A DNA stretch of 7,054 bases from an uncultured Clostridia bacterium. GTDB lineage: Bacteria > Bacillota > Clostridia > Lachnospirales > Anaerotignaceae. Location: NCBI GenBank assembly GCA_910587735.1, contig CAJUNT010000064.1, positions 1 through 7,054 of the forward strand, read 5' to 3'. A model generated the notes under the pieces. It saw nothing but the letters and a program-made list of their open reading frames with translations. It was not told where the DNA came from and did no database searches. Below, one piece after another: positions 1 through 6,764 of the stretch (positions within the stretch are counted from its first letter, which is position 1; each line of letters opens with the position of its first letter). Position numbers and translations under genes: made by a program.

Positions 1-67
1 TTTTAAAAGTCTTTTCTGTATTTTTATTTTCATATTAAGTTAACAAAACCTAATACAAAATTCATTC
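1..67. other. AT-rich flank downstream of scrK
   Basis: Non-coding stretch after the scrK stop codon, read on the minus strand. It is almost entirely A/T. The only inverted repeat I see is AAAAG/CTTTT at 5-15 with a one-base gap, which cannot form a hairpin. No convincing intrinsic terminator is visible before the window ends, so the transcript may run on, or the terminator lies outside. Confidence 0.5.
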
Positions 68-1048
68 TTAATAAATATTTTTATCAGATTTTCTTTGTAT
101 TAAATTTAACACATCATTTTTTTGGGGCATTACCTTAAGTGCACCTTTTTTTGTTGTAATAATAGAAGCAGCAGCATTTGCAAATTGTAACATCTCATAT
201 AATTTTTGTTTATTCATATTATTCAAACCATTTTCTAAAATTGTATTTAATATACAAGCCATAAATGTATCTCCTGCTCCTGTTGTTTCAACTGTATTTT
301 CACATAAAAATGGAGCGCATTCTACTTTTTCGCCATTATAATAAGCATTACTTCCCATCTTTCCCATTGTTGCACAAATAAGTGGTATATTGAATTGTTT
401 TTGAATTTTTTCAATTCCTTTATCAATATCTGATATGCCTGTAAAAAATTCAATTTCATCGTCAGATATTTTTAAAATATGACATTGACTCATTCCATAA
501 GCAATTTTTTCTCTTGCAACATCTAAATTTTTCCATAATAAAGGGCGAAAATTTGGGTCAAAAGAAATCAATGCATCATATTCTTTTGCAATTCCTAGAG
601 ACATTTTCGTTACATTTTCTATTTTTGTATCTGTCATTGACAAAGTCCCAAAATGAAAAATATGCGTATTTTTTAATATTGATATATCGAAATCTTCTTT
701 TTGAAGCATCATATCTGCTCCAGGATTACGATAGAATGAAAAACTACGGTCTCCATCTGATGCAGTATGTACAAAAGCTAATGTCGTTGGAATTTCTTTA
801 TCTGTAACTAAATTGCTTATATCAATGCCTTGCTCTTTCACAGCATTTTGAAGTATTTTACCAAAAAAGTCTTCTCCTACTTTTCCTATAAAAGCCGTCT
901 TTTTTCCTAATCGTTGCAGCATAGAAAGCACATTACAAGGTGCTCCTCCTGGATTTACTTCAAATAAATAATTTCCTTGTTCACTCATTCCATTCATTGT
1001 AAAATCAATTAACAATTCTCCCAATGCAACCACATCATATTTTTTCAT
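68..1048 (-). CDS. scrK: Fructokinase, PfkB/ribokinase family
   Basis: ATP-dependent cytoplasmic sugar kinase of 326 aa, the usual length for PfkB-family fructokinases. It most likely phosphorylates the free fructose released by ScrB to fructose-6-phosphate (EC 2.7.1.4). Seen in the protein: the N-terminal sheet start with Asp15 in GELLIDF, a typical substrate-contacting position; PfkB signature 1 around residues 34-58 (GGAPCNV, then LGKKTAFIGKVGEDFFG); and signature 2 at about 255-263 (TTGAGDTF), where Asp260 is the expected catalytic base. The start is ATG at 1048, with AAGGA about 10 nt upstream. It is the last of four co-oriented genes, 116 bp after scrA, and that gap contains a hairpin which could tune its expression. 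PfkB members vary in substrate, so fructose is inferred mainly from the sucrose-operon context. Other sugar kinase activity is possible but less likely. Confidence 0.9.
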   Translation of the reverse strand: MKKYDVVALGELLIDFTMNGMSEQGNYLFEVNPGGAPCNVLSMLQRLGKKTAFIGKVGEDFFGKILQNAVKEQGIDISNLVTDKEIPTTLAFVHTASDGDRSFSFYRNPGADMMLQKEDFDISILKNTHIFHFGTLSMTDTKIENVTKMSLGIAKEYDALISFDPNFRPLLWKNLDVAREKIAYGMSQCHILKISDDEIEFFTGISDIDKGIEKIQKQFNIPLICATMGKMGSNAYYNGEKVECAPFLCENTVETTGAGDTFMACILNTILENGLNNMNKQKLYEMLQFANAAASIITTKKGALKVMPQKNDVLNLIQRKSDKNIY

Positions 1049-1103
1049 ATATACTCATTCCTTTTTACAAAATCACTTTTTGATATTACTATAATTTATT
1101 AAA

Positions 1104-1140
1104 TATGCCTGATAAAACTTTACTATATTTATCAGGCATA
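1104..1140 (-). terminator. Intercistronic hairpin between scrA and scrK (attenuator-like)
   Basis: A perfect 13-bp inverted repeat: TATGCCTGATAAA at 1104-1116 and TTTATCAGGCATA at 1128-1140, with an 11-nt loop. In the operon transcript it starts 24 nt after the scrA stop codon. The bases after the stem on the minus strand are TTTAATAAATTAT, a broken rather than continuous U-tract, so termination would be partial at best. It may be an attenuator lowering scrK expression, or a 3' stabiliser or processing hairpin for the scrA end of the mRNA. No clear separate scrK promoter is seen downstream of it. Confidence 0.5.
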
Positions 1141-1164
1141 AAGTGATTCTAATATATTTCAAAA

Positions 1165-3120
1165 TTATTCTTCTATTGATATTATTTTTTCTATCTGTTT
1201 TGTTACTCCAGTTTTTAATATTTTAAAATGTGGATAATCACTGCTGTTTGTTAATAATACAGCAGAAGTTGTACTATACCCTGCTTTTTTAATTTTTTCC
1301 ATATCAAATGTTAAAAGTTTTTGCCCAGCTTTTACCTTTTCCCCTTCTTTTACAAAAGGTTTAAAACCTTCTCCTTTCATTTTTACAGTATCAATTCCAA
1401 CATGAATTAATACTTCCATTCCATCTGGACCAGTAATACCAATTGCATGTAGTGTTTCTGCTAAAGAAGTAATTTCACCATTACAAGGGGCTACAACTTC
1501 TCCTGTTTCTGGTTCTACACCAACACCATCTCCCAACATACCAGAAGCAAATGTTTCATCAGGTATATTTTCTCTTGCAATGATATTTCCTTGTATTGGA
1601 GCAAAAAGTGCTTTTTCTACATTTTTATTCATTTCTTCTTTTTCTGAAACAATGGCTGATACAGGAGTAGTTTCTTTTTTCTCCCCTTTTTCTTCTTTTT
1701 TTCCTAATATTTGACCTAACACTGTTGTAGCAATAAAAGAAGCAATAGTAGCAACAATCATAGAAATAACAAACTGTAACATACAATCTGGTCTAATACA
1801 AATGACGCCAATAATACCACAAGGACCTTGTGAAACAGATAATACCCCCATCAATGTTGCATAAGCAGCTCCAATACCTCCACCAATCAAGGAGCCATAA
1901 AAAGGATATCTTAATTTTAAATTGACACCAAATATTGCTGGTTCTGTAATTCCTAAAAATGCAGAAATACCAGAAGCAGAAGCTAAACTTTTCATTTTTG
2001 CATCATGTTTCATTTTAAACATAACTGCTAGTGCAGCAGCACCTTGTGCACAGTTTGCGGCAGCAACAACTGCAAATGTAGGGGAGCCACCTAATGTCCC
2101 AATATTAGCAAGTATTTGTGTTTCAGCAGTTACTAAACTATGATGCATACCTGTGATAACTAATAATGGATATGTAACACCATAAATCAAACCTCCAACA
2201 GCACCTAAATCAAAGAATAGCCACATTACTGCATTTGTCATGGCATCGCCGACACCTCTCATAACAGGACCAATAAACAAAAAAGTTAATGCTCCAGCAA
2301 TCAAAACAGATAAAAGAGGTGTAATAATATTATCTAGCATTGCAGGAACAACTTTACGAAGTCTTTTTTCAAAAAATGCCAAACAGAATGAAGAAGCAAT
2401 GACAGGAAGAACGGTTCCTTGATATCCTACTTTGGCAACAGAAAGTCCAAATATTTCCCAATATGGTACTGTTCCATCTAATAATGCCTGACCATAACTA
2501 TAACCATTCATCAAGTCTGGATGAATCATAATTGCTCCAATGACTGCTCCAAGTATAGGCGTTCCTCCAAAAATCTTAGTCGCAGAAAATCCAATCAATA
2601 CTGGTAAAAATGTAAATCCGGCATTAGAAAATAGATTTATCATTTCTGCAAAATCTTTTATTGCTGGAAATGCTTCCACAAGTGATTTATCTGCAACAAA
2701 CATACCTTGTGCCGTTAATATGTTGTTAATACCCATCAATAAACCAGAAGCAACCAACGCTGGCAATATAGGAACAAATACATCTGCAAGCGTTTTCAGC
2801 AATTTTTGTACAGGATTCATTTTTTTTGCTGCTTGCTGTTTCAATTCTTCTTTTGTCATTTCAGTGATATTAGCCATTTTAATAAATTCAGCATAAACTT
2901 TATTAACAATACCTGTTCCCAAAATAATCTGAAATTGTCCGCCATTGTTAAAATTGCCTTTTACCATTTCAATATCATCTAAGCCATCTTTATTAATCAA
3001 AGATTCATTTTTTAAAACAAGTCTCAGACGTGTTGCACAATGTGCTGCACTAGCAATATTATCTTTTCCGCCCATACATTCCAAAATCTCTTGTGCCGTT
3101 TTTACATATTTATCTTCCAT
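1165..3120 (-). CDS. scrA: Sucrose-specific PTS permease, fused EIIBCA
   Basis: Membrane permease of 651 aa that imports sucrose and phosphorylates it to sucrose-6-phosphate, taking phosphate from PEP through EI and HPr (not in this window). Domains in order: EIIB (about 5-85), with the phosphorylated Cys28 in AAHCATRLRL and a GGQFQIILG segment; EIIC (about 105-472), with many hydrophobic helices, the first near 114-134, and the conserved GITEPAIFG loop at 390-398; a charged Lys/Glu-rich linker (about 473-503); and an EIIA of the glucose type (about 505-645). The EIIA has the His pair 558 and 573, spaced 15 residues as in E. coli IIA-Glc. His573 in VLIHVGID should be the phosphorylated one. 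The length and IIB-IIC-IIA order match Gram-positive ScrA. Start ATG at 3120 has AAGGAGG 7 nt upstream. Sucrose specificity rests on the family likeness plus scrB and scrK next door; a related disaccharide cannot be excluded. Confidence 0.92.
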   Translation of the reverse strand: MEDKYVKTAQEILECMGGKDNIASAAHCATRLRLVLKNESLINKDGLDDIEMVKGNFNNGGQFQIILGTGIVNKVYAEFIKMANITEMTKEELKQQAAKKMNPVQKLLKTLADVFVPILPALVASGLLMGINNILTAQGMFVADKSLVEAFPAIKDFAEMINLFSNAGFTFLPVLIGFSATKIFGGTPILGAVIGAIMIHPDLMNGYSYGQALLDGTVPYWEIFGLSVAKVGYQGTVLPVIASSFCLAFFEKRLRKVVPAMLDNIITPLLSVLIAGALTFLFIGPVMRGVGDAMTNAVMWLFFDLGAVGGLIYGVTYPLLVITGMHHSLVTAETQILANIGTLGGSPTFAVVAAANCAQGAAALAVMFKMKHDAKMKSLASASGISAFLGITEPAIFGVNLKLRYPFYGSLIGGGIGAAYATLMGVLSVSQGPCGIIGVICIRPDCMLQFVISMIVATIASFIATTVLGQILGKKEEKGEKKETTPVSAIVSEKEEMNKNVEKALFAPIQGNIIARENIPDETFASGMLGDGVGVEPETGEVVAPCNGEITSLAETLHAIGITGPDGMEVLIHVGIDTVKMKGEGFKPFVKEGEKVKAGQKLLTFDMEKIKKAGYSTTSAVLLTNSSDYPHFKILKTGVTKQIEKIISIEE

Positions 3121-3127
3121 GTGATTT

Positions 3128-3134
3128 CCTCCTT
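3128..3134 (-). promoter_or_regulatory. scrA ribosome binding site
   Basis: AAGGAGG on the minus strand, 7 nt before the scrA ATG. It is the strongest Shine-Dalgarno match of the operon and confirms the scrA start. This would help translate the membrane permease well despite its third position in the transcript. Confidence 0.85.
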
Positions 3135-3159
3135 CGTATCATATTTTATTTTAAAACAA

Positions 3160-3993
3160 TTAAATAGATAATTTCATGCCATCATAAGCTGCAACCATTC
3201 CATTTTTTTGTGCAAATTCTTCTAAATCCTTATGGCTCATATTTCCATTATGTGAAAAATGATTGATAACCTTTATTGTATTAGAATGAAAACAGCCTTT
3301 TTCTTCCAATAATGATGCAAATGTAACAGCATCTGGCAACCCCATATGATAACCTTCTGAATGATTTTTCCCCATTGTTGCATCTAATGAAATTAAGTCA
3401 AATTTATGGTTAAAAATCCAATTTTTTGCTTGTTCGCTTAAATTCAAACCTGTATCATGTCCGTATAATATACATCTTTCATCTTTTTCAATAGCATAAA
3501 TAAAACAAGTTTCTCTTTTATCATGGTCTGCTGGAATTGCTGTAATATGATATTCTCCTGCCATAAAATCTGCAAAAGGTTCTAATTTTATAAATTTAAC
3601 TGCATCATCTAATGGATGCACTTTAAATCGTTCTATGAGCACTGCATCAAAAAATGCTTTTTCTACCGCTTCATTACCATATACATGAAGTATTCCTTCT
3701 GCATTATGTCCAAAATGTTCATGTCTGTGAATGAGTTCGACTGGGAAAAAATGGTCCATATGAGAATGTGTAATGAGTAAATGTTGAATTTTTCCCATAT
3801 TCAAAGAATAATTCAATGCGTGCATATAACTATCTGGTGGAAAGTCAATTAAAAGTTTTCCATCTATTATGGATTGCGTTCGAGTACGAAGCTCTTTTCC
3901 TTTTGTATTCCTTGCTTTTTGACAGATTTCACAGCTACAAAATAAAGCTGGCAATCCTTCTGCTGCTGCAGTACCTAAATATTGTATTTCCAT
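3160..3993 (-). CDS. MBL-fold metallohydrolase, PhnP-like cyclic phosphodiesterase family
   Basis: Metallo-beta-lactamase-fold hydrolase of 277 aa, with no signal peptide and hence probably cytoplasmic. Seen: an N-terminal Cys cluster CSCEIC (Cys19, 21, 24) followed by QKAR, which resembles the structural metal site of PhnP; the main metal motif HSHMDH at 76-81; His157 in IPADHD; Asp180 in YGHDTG; and a late NHFSHNG with His245 and His248. These are the ligands expected of a two-metal MBL active site, so the enzyme looks intact. PhnP itself opens phosphoribosyl 1,2-cyclic phosphate in phosphonate breakdown, but no other phn gene is present. It lies 19 bp after scrB and 39 bp before scrA, so it is almost certainly co-transcribed with sucrose genes. 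The substrate is unknown; a cyclic sugar phosphate is a reasonable guess only. A longer ORF begins at ATG 4029, overlapping scrB, but lacks a ribosome site. ATG 3993 has a strong one and gives a family-typical N-terminus (MEIQYLGTAAAEG). Confidence 0.85.
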   Translation of the reverse strand: MEIQYLGTAAAEGLPALFCSCEICQKARNTKGKELRTRTQSIIDGKLLIDFPPDSYMHALNYSLNMGKIQHLLITHSHMDHFFPVELIHRHEHFGHNAEGILHVYGNEAVEKAFFDAVLIERFKVHPLDDAVKFIKLEPFADFMAGEYHITAIPADHDKRETCFIYAIEKDERCILYGHDTGLNLSEQAKNWIFNHKFDLISLDATMGKNHSEGYHMGLPDAVTFASLLEEKGCFHSNTIKVINHFSHNGNMSHKDLEEFAQKNGMVAAYDGMKLSI

Positions 3994-3997
3994 AATA

Positions 3998-4007
3998 CCC
4001 CTCCCTC
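3998..4007 (-). promoter_or_regulatory. Ribosome binding site deciding the MBL-gene start
   Basis: The minus strand reads GAGGGAGGGG, with a GGAGG core at 4004-4000 and 6 nt to the ATG at 3993. It lies inside the 19-bp gap after the scrB stop. The upstream in-frame ATG at 4029 has no purine-rich site before it, so this element fixes the start at 3993 and removes the apparent overlap with scrB. Confidence 0.8.
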
Positions 4008-4012
4008 TCTGC

Positions 4013-5500
4013 TTATATGCAGATATCATATTTTATTACATCAATACTGGCTATTCCGTCAGTATCAAAAATAATTTCATCTGCTTCTATAGGTGCATAA
4101 AATACAGATGTCATTACTTTTTCTCCATCATTGATAAATACTTCAATAGAATATTTATCTAACAATAAACGTAATTTTAAAACTTCTTTTTGTTCTTCCA
4201 TCATTGGCTCTACATCCATTTTTCTGCGACATACAACATCACGCAATAATTCTGAATGGGTTCTATCTACTGTTAAGCATTTTCTTCTATGGTTATATTG
4301 TAAAAGCATCTCATACTCCTCATTGTTTGCAAAATGAATTGTAAAATGATGAAAATGAAATTCTGTAATATTCACTTGTAAGTCTATTACTCTGCCTTGA
4401 ATACCTTCCAAACGAATAGACTCTGTTATTTTTTGTTGTTGATACTCTACTAAGTTTTTACGATAATTTTCAAGTTCTTTTACAGGAGTCTGATAAATTT
4501 TTCCCTGTTTTATTTGTAATTCTCTTGGTATTGTCATCATACCAGACCAATTTAAAAAGTCTTTCAGAAATTTAGCATCCCATGACTGCATCCAACCAAT
4601 CATAATTCTTCTGCCATCTGATGTTAAAAGTGTTTGTGGTGCATAAAAATCTAGTCCATAATCCGCTGAAGAAATTTTTTCTCTTTTAAATTGATATGTA
4701 GTAGCATCATATTGTCCACATACAAACATAGAATTATTGCCATTATGAAATTCATAACCTTTTGCTCTCATATTTTGAGGAGAAACTAATAAAATTTTTT
4801 CTTTTCCTAAAGTAAAAAAATCTGGACACTCCCACATTTTTCCATATTCTCCATTGCTTTTATCTAAAACAGTTAAAAACTTCCATTTTTTTAAATCATT
4901 TGATTGAAAAAGAAGAACTTGACCATATCCATCTGCACCACGACTACCAGCAATAAGATAATAAATATCTCCTTCTTTCCATACTTTTGGGTCACGAAAG
5001 TCTTCTGTACTACTTCCTTCCGGAATATCTAATCCAGTGATAATAGGATTTTTTTGATATTTTTGATAATTGATACCATCTCCTTTTGCCATACATTGTA
5101 CCTGTCTATAATCATGTGAACCATCATCAAGGTAATGGTCTATCACGCCAGTATAAAATAAAATGTGTTCTTCTCCCTCTTGTATAGCACTTCCAGAATA
5201 ACATCCACCTTCGTCATAACTTTGGTCTGGTGCCATAGCAATCGGTAAATACTCCCATTTAATAAAGTCCTTGCTTTTGCAGTGTCCCCAATGCATAGGT
5301 CCCCATACATTACTAAAAGGATGATACTGAAAAAATAAATGATATTCATTTTTATAAGTAGAAAATCCATTTGGGTCATTCATCCATCCCATTGGAGAAG
5401 ACAAATGATAAACAGGTCTGCTTTCTACAGGGATTTCAGAAATTCCTTTTTTTTCAATTTTTCGTGCTTTTTCTAATTGATTATTTTGATTATTTTCCAT
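4013..5500 (-). CDS. scrB: Sucrose-6-phosphate hydrolase (GH32 beta-fructofuranosidase)
   Basis: Cytoplasmic glycoside hydrolase family 32 enzyme of 495 aa, splitting sucrose-6-phosphate into glucose-6-phosphate and fructose (EC 3.2.1.26 class). There is no signal peptide, which fits an intracellular enzyme paired with a PTS rather than a secreted invertase. Seen, numbering from ATG 5500: WMNDPNG with nucleophile Asp42; WGPMHWGH at 66-73; FRDP with transition-state-stabilising Asp170; ECPD with acid/base Glu224; DFYAPQ at 284-289; and GWMQSW at 302-307. The N-terminal five-bladed propeller is followed by a beta-sandwich C-terminal part (about 350-495), as usual for GH32. The ORF extends 9 nt further to a GTG at 5509, but that codon sits inside the ribosome site, so ATG 5500 is preferred. 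It is the first gene of the operon, directly behind the promoter and operator region. Confidence 0.92.
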   Translation of the reverse strand: MENNQNNQLEKARKIEKKGISEIPVESRPVYHLSSPMGWMNDPNGFSTYKNEYHLFFQYHPFSNVWGPMHWGHCKSKDFIKWEYLPIAMAPDQSYDEGGCYSGSAIQEGEEHILFYTGVIDHYLDDGSHDYRQVQCMAKGDGINYQKYQKNPIITGLDIPEGSSTEDFRDPKVWKEGDIYYLIAGSRGADGYGQVLLFQSNDLKKWKFLTVLDKSNGEYGKMWECPDFFTLGKEKILLVSPQNMRAKGYEFHNGNNSMFVCGQYDATTYQFKREKISSADYGLDFYAPQTLLTSDGRRIMIGWMQSWDAKFLKDFLNWSGMMTIPRELQIKQGKIYQTPVKELENYRKNLVEYQQQKITESIRLEGIQGRVIDLQVNITEFHFHHFTIHFANNEEYEMLLQYNHRRKCLTVDRTHSELLRDVVCRRKMDVEPMMEEQKEVLKLRLLLDKYSIEVFINDGEKVMTSVFYAPIEADEIIFDTDGIASIDVIKYDICI

Positions 5501-5508
5501 ATTTATCA

Positions 5509-5518
5509 CTCTTTCTCT
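5509..5518 (-). promoter_or_regulatory. scrB ribosome binding site
   Basis: The minus strand reads AGAGAAAGAG, 8 nt before the ATG at 5500. It is a moderate purine-rich site. The alternative GTG start overlaps its last base and would have no spacing, which argues for the ATG. Confidence 0.6.
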
Positions 5519-5538
5519 AAAATCATATGTATAAATAA

Positions 5539-5577
5539 TAACCAGTTAAGTAATCAGTTAAGTAACCGGTTACTTTA
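5539..5577. promoter_or_regulatory. ScrR operator cluster A: three tandem 12-bp units
   Basis: Three abutting 12-bp units: TAACCAGTTAAG (5539-5550), TAATCAGTTAAG (5551-5562) and TAACCGGTTACT (5563-5574). Each has a two-fold-symmetric core, with centres at 5543.5, 5555.5 and 5567.5. The third is the centre of a perfect 16-bp palindrome (5560-5575). The cluster begins 2-4 bp downstream of the predicted scrB transcription start near 5579, so a bound LacI-type repressor would block initiation or early elongation of the scrB operon. Binding by ScrR is inferred from location and symmetry. Confidence 0.75.
5560..5575. promoter_or_regulatory. Perfect palindromic operator within cluster A
   Basis: AAGTAACCGGTTACTT is a perfect 16-bp palindrome with a central CpG, the classic form of a LacI/GalR-family operator. 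It is the most symmetric of the five units and the nearest to the predicted scrB start site, so it is the best candidate for the primary ScrR site. Confidence 0.75.
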
Positions 5578-5585
5578 TGTGTTTT

Positions 5586-5614
5586 ATGCTATCATTAATT
5601 GATTCAAATGTCAA
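5586..5614 (-). promoter_or_regulatory. Promoter of the scrB operon
   Basis: On the minus strand: -35 TTGACA (5614-5609, perfect consensus), a 17-bp spacer, and -10 TAGCAT (5591-5586, 4 of 6). TGA directly before the -10 hexamer gives an extended -10 (TGn). The predicted start is near 5579-5580, leaving a leader of about 79 nt that contains operator cluster A. No clear CcpA cre-like site is seen around it. Confidence 0.75.
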
Positions 5615-5632
5615 TCATTTTTTGCAAAAAAA

Positions 5633-5656
5633 TAACCAGTTACTTAACTAGTTATT
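5633..5656. promoter_or_regulatory. ScrR operator cluster B: two tandem 12-bp units
   Basis: Two abutting 12-bp units, TAACCAGTTACT (5633-5644) and TAACTAGTTATT (5645-5656), with centres at 5637.5 and 5649.5. They match the units of cluster A. The pair lies 19 bp upstream of the scrB -35 and 6 bp upstream of the scrR -35. It could therefore serve scrR autoregulation, looping to cluster A across the scrB promoter, or both. Confidence 0.7.
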
Positions 5657-5662
5657 TTAACA

Positions 5663-5691
5663 TTGATTTTTTAATAGGATATTGTTATACT
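5663..5691 (+). promoter_or_regulatory. Promoter of scrR
   Basis: -35 TTGATT (5663-5668, 4 of 6), a 17-bp spacer, and -10 TATACT (5686-5691, 5 of 6) with an extended TGT before it. The predicted start is near 5698, giving a leader of about 39 nt before scrR. Operator cluster B would sit at about -65 to -42 relative to this start. Confidence 0.7.
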
Positions 5692-5722
5692 ATAAGCATT
5701 ACATTGTTATGTTTTTGTTTTT

Positions 5723-5727
5723 GGAGG
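5723..5727 (+). promoter_or_regulatory. scrR ribosome binding site
   Basis: GGAGG, 9 nt before the ATG at 5737. It is a strong, well-placed site and supports the annotated scrR start. Confidence 0.8.
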
Positions 5728-5736
5728 TAAATTTTA

Positions 5737-6762
5737 ATGAATAAAAATAAAATAACATTTGCTGATATTGCAAAATATACTAATTTTTCAAAAACAACCA
5801 TATCCAGATATTTTAATCATCCTGATTCTCTTACATTAGAAAATCAAGAAATTATAGCAAAAGCATTGGTTGATTTAGATTATCATGAAAATAAATTAGC
5901 AAAAGTATTTGCAAATGGTAAAAGTGAATTTGTTGGAATTATTATTCCAAATCTTTACTTACATTATTATGCAGAAATGTTAAATCAAATATTAAATACC
6001 TATGAAAAATTTGGTTATAAATTTTTAGTATTTGTTAGTAATGATAAAGAAGAAACAGAACGCAACTACATTCGAGAACTGCTTGCTTATAAAATTGAGG
6101 GTATGATTATTTTAAGTCACACAATTTCTTCTAAAGAACTTGCTTCTTATGATATTCCGATTGTTGTAATTGAACGTGAAGATAAATATGTAAATAGTGT
6201 AAATACAGATAATTATTTAGGTGCTGTACATGGAACAAACTTATTGTTTGAAAATAAATGCGATGTTTTACTGCACATTAATTCTATGGTTTCAAAAGAT
6301 ATTCCTGCTTATGGACGTATTCAAGGTTTTCAAGATATTTGTGAACAGCATAATCTAAAACATGAATTGATTATACAAGAATTAGAACATTCTCAAGAAG
6401 AAATTGATAAATGTATGCTTAAAGTATATGAATATATAAAAAAGAAATATCCAAATCAAAAAAAAGGACTATTCTTATCAAATGACACCTATGCAAATAG
6501 TATACTAAATATTATTTTTAGAGAATATGGAACATTGCCAGATGAATATCGTATTATTGGTTTTGATAATTCTCCTATTGCAATTCATGCAATTATGCCA
6601 ATCAGTACCATTGCTCAACAAATTGATAAAATAGCATATGAAGCAATGGAACTATTAGTAACACAAATGAATGAAAGAAAAAAACGTCGCCCTAAACCAC
6701 AGACAGATTTTATTCATAAAAATATAATGCCTATTTTAATTAAACGAAAAACAACAGATTAA
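5737..6762 (+). CDS. scrR: LacI/GalR-family transcriptional regulator of the sucrose operon
   Basis: DNA-binding regulator of 341 aa, the normal length for the LacI family. Seen: an N-terminal helix-turn-helix (about 6-26, ITFADIAKYTNFSKTTISRYFN) with Lys19 and Thr20 at the positions that read operator bases in LacI; a hinge-helix region (about 51-60, ENKLAKVFAN); then a periplasmic-binding-protein-like ligand domain from about 65 (FVGIIIPNLY), including VNTDNYLGA, LFLSNDTYA and the late IIGFDNSPIA segment. The hinge position that is usually a leucine (ARxL) appears to be Phe58. It is transcribed divergently from scrB and most likely represses the operon through the five nearby operator units, released by sucrose, sucrose-6-phosphate or fructose. 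Both target and inducer are inferred from context. The name scrR is a functional assignment; relatives are often annotated only as LacI-family regulators. Confidence 0.85.
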   Translation: MNKNKITFADIAKYTNFSKTTISRYFNHPDSLTLENQEIIAKALVDLDYHENKLAKVFANGKSEFVGIIIPNLYLHYYAEMLNQILNTYEKFGYKFLVFVSNDKEETERNYIRELLAYKIEGMIILSHTISSKELASYDIPIVVIEREDKYVNSVNTDNYLGAVHGTNLLFENKCDVLLHINSMVSKDIPAYGRIQGFQDICEQHNLKHELIIQELEHSQEEIDKCMLKVYEYIKKKYPNQKKGLFLSNDTYANSILNIIFREYGTLPDEYRIIGFDNSPIAIHAIMPISTIAQQIDKIAYEAMELLVTQMNERKKRRPKPQTDFIHKNIMPILIKRKTTD

Positions 6763-6764
6763 AT

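Noticed and set aside
514..807. 97-aa plus-strand ORF
   Set aside because: It lies wholly opposite scrK, has no matching ribosome site or recognisable domain, and its composition is that of a shadow of the antisense coding frame.
1049..1103. Possible separate scrK promoter (TTTATC, 17 bp, TATAGT on the minus strand)
   Set aside because: The -35 matches consensus at only three of six positions and overlaps the hairpin stem. In DNA this A/T-rich such matches are expected by chance.
1922..2896. Three plus-strand ORFs (1922-2143, 2240-2422, 2540-2896) opposite scrA
   Set aside because: All are antisense to the strongly supported EIIC region. Their Ala/Ile/Pro-rich translations mirror the codons of membrane helices and show no family motif.
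4131..4337. 68-aa plus-strand ORF opposite scrB
   Set aside because: It is antisense to the GH32 C-terminal part, with no ribosome site or recognisable motif.
5143..5379. 78-aa minus-strand ORF inside scrB
   Set aside because: It is in another frame of the same strand as scrB, whose frame carries all GH32 catalytic motifs across this stretch.
5598..5615. Inverted repeat ATTGA/TCAAT around the scrB -35
   Set aside because: The arms are only 5 bp and one coincides with the TTGACA promoter element. It does not match a CcpA cre site or the ScrR units.
5681..5710. Direct repeat ATTGTTAT at 5681-5688 and 5703-5710 around the scrR start site
   Set aside because: An 8-bp all-but-one A/T repeat in an A/T-rich leader is weak evidence, with no resemblance to the operator units or a known site.
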